Shown: in pieces, positions 37,635 through 47,023 of the stretch
Numbering within the stretch: the first letter of the stretch is position 1
Layout: each line of letters begins with the position of its first letter
Source of the DNA: Asticcacaulis excentricus
Lineage (GTDB): Bacteria; Pseudomonadota; Alphaproteobacteria; Caulobacterales; Caulobacteraceae
DNA: 64,000 nt
Assembly: GCF_003966695.1 (NCBI RefSeq)
Contig: NZ_AP018828.1
Location: 157,501-221,500 of the forward strand
Direction: 5' to 3'
Made by a program: the position numbers and the translations under genes
The notes under the pieces: model-generated
What the model was told of the DNA's origin: nothing
The model's database searches: none
What the model saw: the letters and a program-made list of their open reading frames with translations, nothing else

Positions 37635-37999
37635 GATGCAATACCTCGGCAACGCCACAATGACCTCAATGTGTTAGTATTTTGCAAACTGCGTGAAAAT
37701 TTACACCCTTTTATATGTTGACCTTTGATTAACTATAATTCTAGCCTCTCGTTTGAGATAAAAGCGTTCTCTATACTTTCTGTTTTGACTGTAGAGAGGG
37801 CTTGCACTGCCCGTGGAATGGGCATGACGGAATAAAGGCCGCACCACTTAAATTGTAGTATTTTTGCTACAGGGATTTGTGTTCGCAGACAAAAAGCCGC
37901 AACGGCGACGGCTCAGGTCGGGTTGCGCGTATCAGGTAGGAGCGCAACCCGCACGGGTCGCCCGTTTTTGTGTAAATAAAAGACAAAGAAATTCCACAA
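37635..37999 (+). promoter_or_regulatory. Promoter and leader region of the 38-kb receptor
   Basis: About 365 bases between divergent genes. AT-rich promoter-like sequence (TTAACTATAATTC near 37729-37741) is followed by several small hairpins, such as TGCCC with GGGCA near 37809-37825 and TGTAG with CTACA near 37855-37871. The strong terminator-like structure listed next lies between these and the start codon. No coding region is apparent. Confidence 0.5.
37891..37969 (+). terminator. Terminator-like structure in the leader of the 38-kb receptor
   Basis: AAAAA (37891-37895) and GGCGAC (37904-37909) pair with GTCGCC (37957-37962) and TTTTT (37965-37969). They enclose a perfect 10-bp hairpin, CGGGTTGCGC (37919-37928) with GCGCAACCCG (37942-37951). 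It ends 30 bases before the receptor ATG, too close for a promoter between them, so transcription must pass through it. A role as a transcription attenuator is inferred. Confidence 0.6.
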
Positions 38000-40339
38000 A
38001 TGAACATGCCCCCGCACTACACGCGCTATTGGCTGACCACCAGCGCCCTCGGTCTGATGATGAGCCTGCCAGCCTTCGCCCAGACGGCGCCTGCGACAAC
38101 CCCAAACCCGCTCCCCGCTCAGGCGCAGCCAGCGCCGGCCAAACCGGCCGCCAAACCGGGAGAGGCCGCCCCCACCACGGGCACAGGCGACGCCGTTGAA
38201 ACCGTGACCGTCACGGCCACACGTCCGACCTCCAAGATAGACCGCGACGTTTATGATCCAAAATCTGACCCGGACACACCCACGTCCAGCGCTGCTGACG
38301 CTTTGAACAAGGCACCAGGAGTGAGCGTCGACAATGATGGCAATGTGACCCTGCGTGGCAATTCCGGTGTGCAGGTTTTGATTGACGGCAAACCGTCTGC
38401 CATGGTGCAAGGCGATTTCCGGGCGGCCACTTTGCAATCCATGGCCGCTAGCGATATCGACTCAATTGAGGTTATGACCAATCCCTCAGCCCAATTCGGG
38501 GCCGAAGGCGGTGCGGGTATAATCAATATCGTTATGCGACGTGACCGTCGCCCCGGCAAGACTTTGCAGATCAATACGGCTGTTGGCAATGATGACCGGT
38601 ATAATGCGGCTGTCTCAGGTGCCTACAATACGGGTAAGATCACGTTTCAGGGCGGCCTGACTGTGCGCCGAGATGGCCGTGACAGCGAGGGCTCATCTGT
38701 TCGTGAGCGGCTGAATGGAGCCAATTCGACCCGTGAAGACGGCATGAATTTCAGCCGCAATCGTGGCAATAATTATGGCCTTACCACCGGGGTGGAGTTC
38801 AATCTCAACGATAACGATACAGCCGGTATTCAGTTTCAGGTCGGCAAAAGCGATGATACCAGCGACCAGATGAGTACGACGCGCTCGACAGGGGCCTCAG
38901 TCTATAACTCGCGCATTACGGGGAATAATAAGAATGATCGCCAGACCTATTCCAGCCGCTTCAATTTCTCACACAAAGGCGATCAGGAGCGGGAAAATTT
39001 CAAGGCTGAGGTGCGTTTGTCTCAGGCTGACAGCAATCGCGTCCAGTTACGCGATGAGGATTTTGACAATGTCAGCGGCACGCCGCGTACGGATCGTCGC
39101 TTTCGCCAGTTCAACGATCAGTCAAGCCGCAATATCGACCTCAGCTGGGACTATAACCGCCCGTTTGCGGGTGGCGATCTGGCCGTTGGTATGGAGTTTG
39201 ACATCAGTGAAACGACCTATGACAATCGTTACTTCAACATTGATCTGATGAGCAGTGCGGCTACGCTGGACGTGCGCCGCAGCAATATGTTCGAACACGA
39301 TCAGGATGAATCAGAGGCCTACCTCACCTATCAACGCCCACTCGGCGACAAATGGATAGTGCTTGGTGGGGTGCGGATCGAAAATACGACGGTCACCATT
39401 AATCAACAGACCACTAGCATCTATCGTGAAAACCGCTACACCAAGGTTCACCCCAGCCTGACGGTGCAATATCTTTTGTCAGAAAAAGGTAAGCTGAAGT
39501 TCAGCTATTCCAACCGTATTCGTCGTCCAGGGGCGGGAGAACTCAACCCCTTCGTTATTTATAACGACGAACGCAGTGCGCGCTCGGGTAATCCCAACCT
39601 TTTGCCTGAAGAAACACATTCTTATGAACTGGGTTATGAATATACTGAGCGCAGTAAGGGGCTGAGCTTTCAGGCCAGACTTTTCCATCGCCAGTCTGAA
39701 GACATTTTCGTCGATCGCAGTTATTTCATTGATCAGGATGTGCTGTTGACGACGCGCGAAAACGGCGGCGAGGGCACGTCGACAGGCCTTGATCTCAACT
39801 ACAATACCCGCATCGGCTCAAAGCTGGATATGAATCTTCAGGCCGTTTACAGCCGCAACGAGCAACCGCGCCGCTTCGGCAGCATAGGAGGCGCCGTTGA
39901 TAGGGCAGATTCGCTGAACGGTCGTATCCGTGCTACCTATAAGGTAACTCCAAACGATACGCTGATCATGTTTGCCAACATACGAGGCAAAGAGCTAACA
40001 GGGCAGGGTTATCGCGAGCCTATGTTCATGACGACGCTCAGCTATCGTCATAAGTTCAATAACCGCTACTCAATGACCTTTAACATCACCGACCCGTTCG
40101 AGATCAATAAAACAGTTAGTATCACCGATACAGATACCATCAAGGCGCGCTCCGAAAGCCTGGGGGGAGGTCGTGTCTTTTATATCGGCCTTCAAATCAC
40201 GCCTTTTGCGCGAACAGGCGGGCCGTCGTCAGATCAGGGCCCGGAGCGTCAGCGCATGCGCCAAGGCAACTGGGGTGGCCAGGGCGGCGGCAACTGGGGT
40301 GGCGGCGGGGGCGGAAACAACCCCGGTGGCGGTTTCTGA
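38000..40339 (+). CDS. TonB-dependent receptor-like outer-membrane barrel with Gly-rich tail
   Basis: A 779-residue protein with a signal peptide (ending AFA-QT), a Pro/Ala-rich linker, a TonB-box-like VETVTVTATRP and a plug (ADALNKAPGVSVDNDGNVTLRGNSGVQVLIDGKPSAM; NPSAQFGAEGGAGIINIVM). The barrel belongs to the OMP_b-brl_3-type outer-membrane family. The natural last strand appears to be VFYIGLQITPFA, but the chain continues for about 45 residues ending in WGGQGGGNWGGGGGGNNPGGGF, so Phe is still terminal. The ligand is unknown. Start ATG has only a weak AAAGA upstream. A terminator-like leader structure precedes it. Confidence 0.88.
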   Translation: MNMPPHYTRYWLTTSALGLMMSLPAFAQTAPATTPNPLPAQAQPAPAKPAAKPGEAAPTTGTGDAVETVTVTATRPTSKIDRDVYDPKSDPDTPTSSAADALNKAPGVSVDNDGNVTLRGNSGVQVLIDGKPSAMVQGDFRAATLQSMAASDIDSIEVMTNPSAQFGAEGGAGIINIVMRRDRRPGKTLQINTAVGNDDRYNAAVSGAYNTGKITFQGGLTVRRDGRDSEGSSVRERLNGANSTREDGMNFSRNRGNNYGLTTGVEFNLNDNDTAGIQFQVGKSDDTSDQMSTTRSTGASVYNSRITGNNKNDRQTYSSRFNFSHKGDQERENFKAEVRLSQADSNRVQLRDEDFDNVSGTPRTDRRFRQFNDQSSRNIDLSWDYNRPFAGGDLAVGMEFDISETTYDNRYFNIDLMSSAATLDVRRSNMFEHDQDESEAYLTYQRPLGDKWIVLGGVRIENTTVTINQQTTSIYRENRYTKVHPSLTVQYLLSEKGKLKFSYSNRIRRPGAGELNPFVIYNDERSARSGNPNLLPEETHSYELGYEYTERSKGLSFQARLFHRQSEDIFVDRSYFIDQDVLLTTRENGGEGTSTGLDLNYNTRIGSKLDMNLQAVYSRNEQPRRFGSIGGAVDRADSLNGRIRATYKVTPNDTLIMFANIRGKELTGQGYREPMFMTTLSYRHKFNNRYSMTFNITDPFEINKTVSITDTDTIKARSESLGGGRVFYIGLQITPFARTGGPSSDQGPERQRMRQGNWGGQGGGNWGGGGGGNNPGGGF

Positions 40340-40345
40340 TCCTTT

Positions 40346-40375
40346 TAAGGCGATGGTTTCGGTCATCGCCTTTTA
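40346..40375 (+). terminator. Terminator after the 38-kb receptor
   Basis: AAGGCGATG (40347-40355) pairs with CATCGCCTT (40364-40372) around an 8-base loop, followed by TTATC. It starts 7 bases after the stop. Confidence 0.85.
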
Positions 40376-40473
40376 TCTGATCGGCTCCCCGGAATGCGGG
40401 AGGTGAAGCGGGTTGACCCCGTGCGGTTTTACCCCTTATGGTCGGGGTAAAGTATGGGGGAAGACGGGTTCTT

Positions 40474-41223
40474 ATGCGCGCTACGGCCATCACGACCGAA
40501 GCCTCTGCGTCCGCAGCGGCCAGCGCGCCGCCACCTGTGGCGCAGCCTGCACCGGACAGCGTGACGGCGGCTGATGTCTCCTCCGCCGAAGCCCTGATCC
40601 GCAAGGTCAACGAAAATGGCCTGCTGCAAACGCGCTTCACCAACACCCCGCCGCCCAAGGAAGCCGATATCGGCTGGCTGAAAGCCTTTCTGGAGTGGCT
40701 GGGCAAGGTCAGCAAATTTTTTGGTGATTTGCTGGAGCCCATCGCGCCCATCTTGCCGTGGCTTCTGTATCTCCTGCTGTTTGCGCTGGTCATCCTGCTG
40801 CTGTCGCCGCTGGTGCGCGCCTTTATTGCGGGCAAGGTCGAGCGCCTGTTTCAACGTGACGGCCTGAAGGCCGATGCGCCGTGGCGACCGACTGCCGAAG
40901 CCGCCGCCGCCCTGATCGACGAAATCGACGCCCTGGCCGAAAAGGGCCAGTATGATGAGGCCGTGCATCTGCTGCTCAAGCGCTCGGTCGCCGATCTCAA
41001 CGCCTATCGTCCCGATCTGGTGCGCAAACACTATTCCGCGCGCGACATTGGCAAACACCCGCTGCTGCCCGAAGACGCGCGCCCGGCCTATGCCGAAATC
41101 ACCCGCTGGGCCGAAAAAAGCTTTTTTGCCGGTATTCCTGTCGGGCGCGAAGGCTTTGAAGCCTGCCGCAAGGCCTATGTCGATTTCGTTGCCTCAGAGC
41201 ACCTGCCGAAGGGGGCGAAATGA
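40474..41223 (+). CDS. DUF4129-type membrane protein, first gene of the MoxR operon
   Basis: The 249-residue protein has an Ala/Pro-rich N-terminus, one strong transmembrane helix (PILPWLLYLLLFALVILLLSPLVRAFI, about residues 90-116) and a cytosolic C-terminal helical domain (EAAAALIDEIDALAEKGQYDEAVHLLLKRSVADL...EITRWAEKSFF) of the DUF4129 kind. Such domains accompany MoxR/DUF58 genes. ATG 40474 is chosen over an in-frame codon at 40438 because a purine-rich GGGGGAAGACGGG precedes it. Its stop overlaps the next start by ATGA. Confidence 0.75.
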   Translation: MRATAITTEASASAAASAPPPVAQPAPDSVTAADVSSAEALIRKVNENGLLQTRFTNTPPPKEADIGWLKAFLEWLGKVSKFFGDLLEPIAPILPWLLYLLLFALVILLLSPLVRAFIAGKVERLFQRDGLKADAPWRPTAEAAAALIDEIDALAEKGQYDEAVHLLLKRSVADLNAYRPDLVRKHYSARDIGKHPLLPEDARPAYAEITRWAEKSFFAGIPVGREGFEACRKAYVDFVASEHLPKGAK

Positions 41224-42791
41224 TGCGCGTGCCCTTCGTGAAAAAAGGCCTGCCGCCGGCCAGTCGTCTGTTGCCCGTGGTTGTCGGTGTGCTGATCGCC
41301 GGCCTGTTCCTGATGATCGGGCTGGTGCTGATCACACCGCATCTGGAACCCGCCGGGCGCGGGCAGGCGGCCAATGTCACCGGCTATTCGGCGCAGGGTT
41401 TCAAGGGCTTGCGCGACGTTCTTGAGGCATCGAATTACAAGACCACCCTGTCGCGGCAGGAGACAGGACCGCAAAAGGTCAGCGATCTGGTTATCGTCAC
41501 GCTGGATGGCGATAGCGCGCTATTCAATGACGACCCGGAATATTACGAGCCTCAGCCGGTGCCGGAGGAACACAGAGCGTCTTCGACCTCCAGCGCCACC
41601 TCCTCATCCCAGACCAGCGCGCAAATGCAGGAAAAACTGAAGCAGGCTCAGGCCGAAGCCTCGGCGTCGCAGGCCGCGCAGGAAGCCTCTTCGACCTCGT
41701 TTCAGGCCGACATGGAGGCGAAAAAAGCCGATGATTACTGGCCGACGCCCAGCGCCGAAAAGGCCGAGCGGCTGCTGTATAAGCCGATTGGCAAGGTGGT
41801 GCTGGTCGTCGCCCCCAAATGGTCCGCCAGTCCCATGCCGTCGCACCCGCGCTGGGACATCAACCCGCATTTTCAGGCCCCCAATCGCGTCTTTTCGCAA
41901 CTGACCCTGTTGTCGCCTGTCACCAAGCAGACCGTGCAGGAAGACGGTGAAACCCGCTATAAGATCACCTATCAACGGTTGAATTATGCCCTTGGGCGCG
42001 CGCCGCTGGGTCGCTACAAATCCTATGCCCTGACACCCGCCGCCGGTCAGACCACGCTGACCAAGGCCTATACCAGCGGGCGCATCCGCGGCCTGCAATC
42101 GCTTAACGGACCCAACCTGACGCCGCTATTGCTGGGGCCGGACGGCGAAGTCCTGCTGTCGCGCGTCAATCCGATGCCGGGCGAAAAGCCGTTCAAAAGC
42201 CCGGTTTATCTGCTTAGCGAGCCGGACCTGATGGACAATCAGATGCTGGCGGACCCGGAGCGGGTGGCGGGGGCTTTGTCCATCATTGAGGCCATTGCGC
42301 CGGGCGCCAAAAGCGTAGCGTTCGACGTGACCTTCAACAATCTGGCCAATGAACAAAACCTGATGCACCATGTGGCGCGCGCCCCCTTCATCGGTGTCCC
42401 TCTGTGCCTTCTGGTGCTGGCTCTGGCCATGCTGTGGTCAGCTTATTCGCGCTTTGGTCCGGCGCATGATCCGTCCACCGACACGCCGCACGGGCGCGGC
42501 GTCACCGTGCTGGCCGACAATGCCGCGCGCCTGATTGCCAAGGCTGGGCGCGAGCCGAAACTGGCCCCGGCCTATGCGCAACTGGTGCGCGATCAGGCGC
42601 TGAAAGCGCTGGGCCTTAGCCGCCATAGTGCGGGGCCGGATGAACTGGCCGAGCGCCTGAGCGAAAAACATAATACCCCGGAACGCTACAGCGCCCTCAG
42701 GGCCGAGGCGGACCGCCTTTCCAACCCCATGCAACTGCTGAGTTGGGCGCGCCGTCTGCACGCCTGGAAGCACCAGATAACGGAGCGCTAG
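41220..42791 (+). CDS. DUF4350-type membrane protein with a low-complexity insertion
   Basis: A 523-residue protein. One N-terminal helix (VVVGVLIAGLFLMIGLVLI) is followed by a DUF4350-like domain (YSAQGFKGLRDVLEASNYKTTLSRQE...SDLVIVTLDGD). A second helix lies near residue 390 (FIGVPLCLLVLALAMLWSAYS), and the tail is cytosolic. The domain is interrupted by about 65 residues rich in Ser, Gln, Ala and Glu (EEHRASSTSSATSSSQTSA...ASQAAQEASSTS), with coiled-coil character. The gene overlaps its upstream neighbour and abuts moxR. No catalytic role is known for the family. Confidence 0.7.
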   Translation: MMRVPFVKKGLPPASRLLPVVVGVLIAGLFLMIGLVLITPHLEPAGRGQAANVTGYSAQGFKGLRDVLEASNYKTTLSRQETGPQKVSDLVIVTLDGDSALFNDDPEYYEPQPVPEEHRASSTSSATSSSQTSAQMQEKLKQAQAEASASQAAQEASSTSFQADMEAKKADDYWPTPSAEKAERLLYKPIGKVVLVVAPKWSASPMPSHPRWDINPHFQAPNRVFSQLTLLSPVTKQTVQEDGETRYKITYQRLNYALGRAPLGRYKSYALTPAAGQTTLTKAYTSGRIRGLQSLNGPNLTPLLLGPDGEVLLSRVNPMPGEKPFKSPVYLLSEPDLMDNQMLADPERVAGALSIIEAIAPGAKSVAFDVTFNNLANEQNLMHHVARAPFIGVPLCLLVLALAMLWSAYSRFGPAHDPSTDTPHGRGVTVLADNAARLIAKAGREPKLAPAYAQLVRDQALKALGLSRHSAGPDELAERLSEKHNTPERYSALRAEADRLSNPMQLLSWARRLHAWKHQITER

Positions 42792-43748
42792 ATGCAGATT
42801 TCCGACGTTCACAGCCTTGCGGCGCGCCTTAAGGGCGAAATCGGCAAGGTCATCATCGGTCAGGCCGATACGGTCGAGCTGATGCTGACCGCCCTGTTTT
42901 CCGGGGGCCATGTGCTGCTCGAAGGGCCTCCGGGCACGGCCAAGACCCTGCTGGCGCGCGCCTTCTGCCGTTCGCTGTCCCTGCGTTTCGGCCGCATCCA
43001 GTTTACGCCGGATATGCTGCCGGCCGATATTCTGGGCTCCAACCTGTTCAATTTTCAGACCTCGACCTTCTCCCTGACCAAGGGGCCGATCTTCTGCGAT
43101 CTGCTGCTGGCCGACGAAATCAACCGCACGCCGCCCAAGACGCAGGCCGCCCTGTTGGAGGCCATGCAGGAGCGCAAGGTGACGCTGGACGGGACGCGCT
43201 ACGATCTGGGCGACCGTTTCATGGTCATCGCCACCCAGAACCCGATCGAGCAGCAGGGCACCTATCCGTTGCCGGAGGCGCAACTGGACCGCTTTCTGTT
43301 CAAGCACGTGCTGGGCTATCCGTCGGCCAGCGAAGAACGCCGCATCATCGACGAGGCGGGCAATTCCGCAGTGACGCTCGATCCGGACCAGGCGGGTATC
43401 GAGGCGGTGCTGGATGCCGCGACCTTGGCCGAGGCGATCCGCGTGGTGACCACGGTGCGGCTCAATGACGCCAATCTGGACTATATCGTCAGCCTGATCC
43501 GCGCCACGCGCGAAAGCCCGTCACTGGCGGTCGGGGCCTCGCCGCGCTCCGGTGCGCTGCTGGCGCGGGCCGCACGGGCGCGCGCCACGCTGGACGGACG
43601 CGACTATGTGCTGCCGGACGACATCAAGGCGCTGTACCTGCCGTCCATGCGCCATCGTGTGCTGTTGTCGCCCTCGGCCGAAATCGAGGGGCAGTCGGTG
43701 GACGGCGTCCTGCAAGGGCTTCTGGAGCGTATCGAGATCCCCAGATGA
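42792..43748 (+). CDS. MoxR-family AAA+ ATPase
   Basis: The 318-residue AAA+ protein has Walker A GPPGTAKT, Walker [24 protein letters not shown], and the sensor region [26 protein letters not shown] typical of MoxR. MoxR ATPases act as chaperones or remodelers for partner proteins with VWA or DUF58 domains. The DUF58 gene follows with an ATGA overlap, and a DUF4350 gene precedes it. GGAG precedes its ATG. The client protein is unknown. Confidence 0.95.
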   Translation: MQISDVHSLAARLKGEIGKVIIGQADTVELMLTALFSGGHVLLEGPPGTAKTLLARAFCRSLSLRFGRIQFTPDMLPADILGSNLFNFQTSTFSLTKGPIFCDLLLADEINRTPPKTQAALLEAMQERKVTLDGTRYDLGDRFMVIATQNPIEQQGTYPLPEAQLDRFLFKHVLGYPSASEERRIIDEAGNSAVTLDPDQAGIEAVLDAATLAEAIRVVTTVRLNDANLDYIVSLIRATRESPSLAVGASPRSGALLARAARARATLDGRDYVLPDDIKALYLPSMRHRVLLSPSAEIEGQSVDGVLQGLLERIEIPR

Positions 43749-45055
43749 TCCATCCTACCCCGCGCCTGATCCGGATACTGATCGCCTGCGTCCTTCTCGG
43801 GGCGGGGGTGGTCTTTGTGGCGCCTGCCGTCTGGTGGGTCATGCCGCTGATCATGCTGGGTTTGATGGCGCTGGCGGTGTTTGAGGGGGTTTTTGCGCCG
43901 CTGCCGTCGCACCTGACGCTGGATATCCCTCTGCCGCGCCGCATCGGGGTCGGGCGCGACTATGGCTTTGCCTACGCCGTGCGCTTTAAGGCGCGCACGC
44001 CCAAAAAAATCGAAATTCGCTGGGGCGTGTCGTCGCGCCTGCAAACGCCGCAGGCCGGTCTGACCCTGAGCCCCGACGCTGGCCTGTTCAAGGGACAACT
44101 GGCCCTGCGCGCCACGGCGCGCGGCAAGGCGGCGGTGGAAACCGCGCATCTGCGCTGGAGCGGCGCTTTGGGCCTCGGCTATGTGCAGAAAATCGTACCG
44201 TTGAAGGCCGAAATGGTGGTCACGCCGGATATTGAGGGCGTGCAGCAGGACGCCGCCGCCCTGTTTTCACGCGACTCTGTTTATGGGGTGCGCGTGCAGA
44301 ACCAGTTGCACAACGGTTCCGAATACCACGCGCTGCGCGAATACGACTCGTCGCAGGACCATCGCCGCATCGACTGGCGCTCCTCGGCGCGCCACCTCAA
44401 ACTGCTGTCGCGCGAGTTTCAGACCGAGCGCAACCACCATATCGTGCTGGCCTTCGACACCGGCCGTCTGATGGGTGAGCCGCTGTTGCGGGTCAAAAAG
44501 CTCGACCGCGCCCTCTATGCCGGCCTGCTGCTGGGCTACTGCGCGCTGAAAATCGGCGACAATGTGCGCTCTTTCGCTTTTGCGGCGAGGCCTTACCACA
44601 ATGCGCCGCTGCTGGCCGGGACGCAGGCCTATGAGACGCTGAAGGCGCAGTTATCGGGCCTCGACGACCGGCCCGAAGAAACCAACCATACGCTGGCCCT
44701 GGCCGATCTGGGGTCGAAGATCGCGCGCCGTTCGCTGATCGTGCTGTTCACCGACTTTATCGACGAAATCAGTGCCGACCTGATGCTCGAAGCCTTGCAG
44801 CGCCTGTCGAAAAAGCACCTGATCGTCTTCGTCGCCTTTCGCGATGAGGTGCTGGAGGGGCTGGCCGCGTCCGAGCCGCAGGCGGCAGATGACGTCACGC
44901 GCGCCATCTTCGCCCGCCGCCTGTTGCAGCAGCGCGAAACCGTTCACGCGACGTTGCGCCGCTATGGTATCGAAGTGCTGGAGCCCACCACGGAGGCCAT
45001 GGCGGTGCAACTGGTGCTCAAATATCTGGAAATGAAACGGGAGGACCGGTTGTGA
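43745..45055 (+). CDS. DUF58 (VWA-like) membrane-anchored protein
   Basis: A 436-residue protein. Two N-terminal helices ([42 protein letters not shown]) are followed by a beta-rich region. The DUF58 signature is [51 protein letters not shown], and a VWA-like C-terminal part contains [12 protein letters not shown]. It overlaps moxR by ATGA and the SpoIIM-like gene by GTGA. DUF58 proteins are the usual partners of MoxR ATPases. Confidence 0.92.
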   Translation: MIHPTPRLIRILIACVLLGAGVVFVAPAVWWVMPLIMLGLMALAVFEGVFAPLPSHLTLDIPLPRRIGVGRDYGFAYAVRFKARTPKKIEIRWGVSSRLQTPQAGLTLSPDAGLFKGQLALRATARGKAAVETAHLRWSGALGLGYVQKIVPLKAEMVVTPDIEGVQQDAAALFSRDSVYGVRVQNQLHNGSEYHALREYDSSQDHRRIDWRSSARHLKLLSREFQTERNHHIVLAFDTGRLMGEPLLRVKKLDRALYAGLLLGYCALKIGDNVRSFAFAARPYHNAPLLAGTQAYETLKAQLSGLDDRPEETNHTLALADLGSKIARRSLIVLFTDFIDEISADLMLEALQRLSKKHLIVFVAFRDEVLEGLAASEPQAADDVTRAIFARRLLQQRETVHATLRRYGIEVLEPTTEAMAVQLVLKYLEMKREDRL

Positions 45056-46107
45056 GCGAAGCCGCCAACGAAAAGCCCCCTCTGCAACTCAAGAGCCAGA
45101 AGTTCCGCGAAGCGCGCGAAAAGGACTGGAAGGCGCTGGCCAAACAGATCGACCGCGCCGAAAACGGGGGCTTGCGCAAATTCACCACTGAGGAATTGCT
45201 GGACCTGCCGGTACTTTATCGTTCCACTGTGTCATCCCTGTCGATGGCGCAGTCGATCTCGCTGGATCGCAACCTGATCACCTTCCTGCAGGCCCTGTGT
45301 GCGCGCGCCTATGTCTATATGTACGGTCCGCACGCCCGACCCGGGGTGATTGTACGTGACTTCTTCCTGCGCGACTTGCCGCGCTCGGTGCGCGCCCTGT
45401 GGGGGGAGCTGTCCCTGTCCACCCTGTGTCTGGTGCTGGGGATTGTCGGGGGCATATTGATGTGCATGGCCGACCCCAGTTGGTACGATCCGCTGGTCGG
45501 GGGCATGTCGCAGGGCCGCGATCTGAACGCCAGCGTTGACGACCTGCGCAAGACCATTGGCGGCAGCGAAAGCGGTGAACCGCTCGCGGCCTTTTCGGTC
45601 TTCCTGATGAGTCACAACACGCAGGTGACGTTATCGGCCTTTGCTTTGGGGGTGATCGGCGGCCTGCCGACGGCCTTTCTGATGATTGTCTTTGGCATGT
45701 CGGTCGGGGCGATGGTGTGGCTGTTTGCCTCACGCGGTTTGGGACCGGATTTCATTGCCTGGCTGTCGATTCACGGCACGACCGAGCTGACGGCGGCTGT
45801 CATCGGCGCGGCGGCGGGTTTTCATCTGGCGCGGCGCATCATGTTCCCCGGCCACCTGACGCGCAAGGCGGCGCTGGCCGAAGCCGGGCGGCTGGCCGGG
45901 ACGGCCATGCTGGGGGCGATGCTGATGCTGGTCATCGCCGGCTTTATCGAAGGCGTGGCGCGTCAGACGGTGACCGAGATGTGGGCGCGCTTTACGTTTG
46001 GCGGGGTTATGCTGGTCTTTTGGCTGGCCTATTTCATCGCGGTCGGTCGTCTGCGCAAACCGCGCCCGCCAAAGGTCAGTCATGAGGTCCGTCATGGCCA
46101 GACCTGA
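45052..46107 (+). CDS. SpoIIM/DUF95-family integral membrane protein
   Basis: A 351-residue protein. The N-terminal cytosolic helix region (KDWKALAKQIDRAENGGLRKFTTEELLDLPVLYRSTVSSLSMAQS) matches the DUF95/stage II sporulation protein M family, followed by about six membrane helices (LSTLCLVLGIVGGILMC; TAFLMIVFGMSVGAMVW; AAVIGAAAGFHLARRIMFPGHLTRKAAL). The name comes from Bacillus; the bacterium here does not sporulate. The GTG start is supported by GGGAGGA. Such genes often sit in MoxR/DUF58/RDD clusters. Function is unknown. Confidence 0.85.
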   Translation: MSEAANEKPPLQLKSQKFREAREKDWKALAKQIDRAENGGLRKFTTEELLDLPVLYRSTVSSLSMAQSISLDRNLITFLQALCARAYVYMYGPHARPGVIVRDFFLRDLPRSVRALWGELSLSTLCLVLGIVGGILMCMADPSWYDPLVGGMSQGRDLNASVDDLRKTIGGSESGEPLAAFSVFLMSHNTQVTLSAFALGVIGGLPTAFLMIVFGMSVGAMVWLFASRGLGPDFIAWLSIHGTTELTAAVIGAAAGFHLARRIMFPGHLTRKAALAEAGRLAGTAMLGAMLMLVIAGFIEGVARQTVTEMWARFTFGGVMLVFWLAYFIAVGRLRKPRPPKVSHEVRHGQT

Positions 46108-47017
46108 CCTGATGAAGGGCGGGGCCGTCGCCCTGCCGTTCACTGATGGACCCGTCACGCCGGTGACGACGCCCGAAGGCGTGGTGCTGTCGTTCCGCAC
46201 GGCCTCCTTCGCCTCGCGTCTGGCGGCGCTGCTGATCGACTTTCTGATCATCATTCTGGCACCCGTCGTGCTGGTGATCCTGTACATCCTGCTGCCGTTC
46301 GAACATCTGAAGTTCGATAATGTGAAGATGGATCATCCCTTCATTCAGGCGCTGTTTATCCTGTTTGTGCTGATCGGCTTCTTCCTGCGCTCGGGCTATT
46401 TCATGCTGTTTGAGCTGGGGCCGCGCGCCGCTACACCAGGCAAGCGGGTGATGAAGATTCGCGTCATTTCGCACGATGGCGGTCATCTGACCCCCTCAGC
46501 GGTGATTACGCGCAATGCCCTGCGTGAGGTGGAGCTGTATTTGCCTCTAACATTGGCGCTTCAGGCCAGCGTCAATGGCGGCTGGGTGTCGCTGGTGGCC
46601 CTGATCTGGACCCTGACTCTCGCCCTGTTGCCTCTGTTCAATACGTCGCGGGCGCGGCTGGGAGATTTTCTAGGCGGGACGCGCGTCGTGCATGTACCGC
46701 GTGAGCGCCTGAGCTTCGATCTGGCTGAACAGGTTCCGGTCACGTCGCCCGGCCTAAGCTTTACGCCGGAACAGATCAGCGTTTATGGCGAAAAGGAACT
46801 GGGCGTGCTGGAAGAGGTCCTGCGCGAAAAGCGTGCGACCACCCTGCGTGCCGTCGCCGATCGCATCAAGACGCGCATCGGCTGGGTCGAACCCAAGATC
46901 GCCAGCGATATCCCTCCGGACGAGGCGTTCCTGCGGGCCTATTATGCCGCCCTGCGGGCGCAGCTTGAGGGGCGGATGCTTCTGGGGCGTCGCCGCAAGG
47001 ACAAGTTCGACGAATAA
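46082..47017 (+). CDS. RDD-family membrane protein
   Basis: A 311-residue protein with the RDD core: FASRLAALLIDFLIIILAPVVLVILYI, then a short loop, a second helix (ALFILFVLIGFFLRSGYFMLFEL) and PGKRVMKIRVISHDGGHLT. The C-terminal third (EEVLREKRATTLRAVADRIKTRIGW...) is a cytosolic helical extension. ATG 46082 is taken because AAAGG lies 6 bases upstream; this overlaps the previous gene by 26 bases. It is the last gene of the MoxR operon and ends 7 bases from a convergent gene. Confidence 0.82.
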   Translation: MRSVMARPDLMKGGAVALPFTDGPVTPVTTPEGVVLSFRTASFASRLAALLIDFLIIILAPVVLVILYILLPFEHLKFDNVKMDHPFIQALFILFVLIGFFLRSGYFMLFELGPRAATPGKRVMKIRVISHDGGHLTPSAVITRNALREVELYLPLTLALQASVNGGWVSLVALIWTLTLALLPLFNTSRARLGDFLGGTRVVHVPRERLSFDLAEQVPVTSPGLSFTPEQISVYGEKELGVLEEVLREKRATTLRAVADRIKTRIGWVEPKIASDIPPDEAFLRAYYAALRAQLEGRMLLGRRRKDKFDE

Positions 47018-47023
47018 AAACCG

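Noticed and set aside
37659-37999. A cobalamin riboswitch before the 38-kb receptor
   Set aside because: I could not find the conserved B12-box or core. Only a terminator-like structure is supported.
45052-46107. Sporulation function suggested by the SpoIIM-like name
   Set aside because: The family name comes from Bacillus. The window's markers are alphaproteobacterial and no sporulation gene is present.
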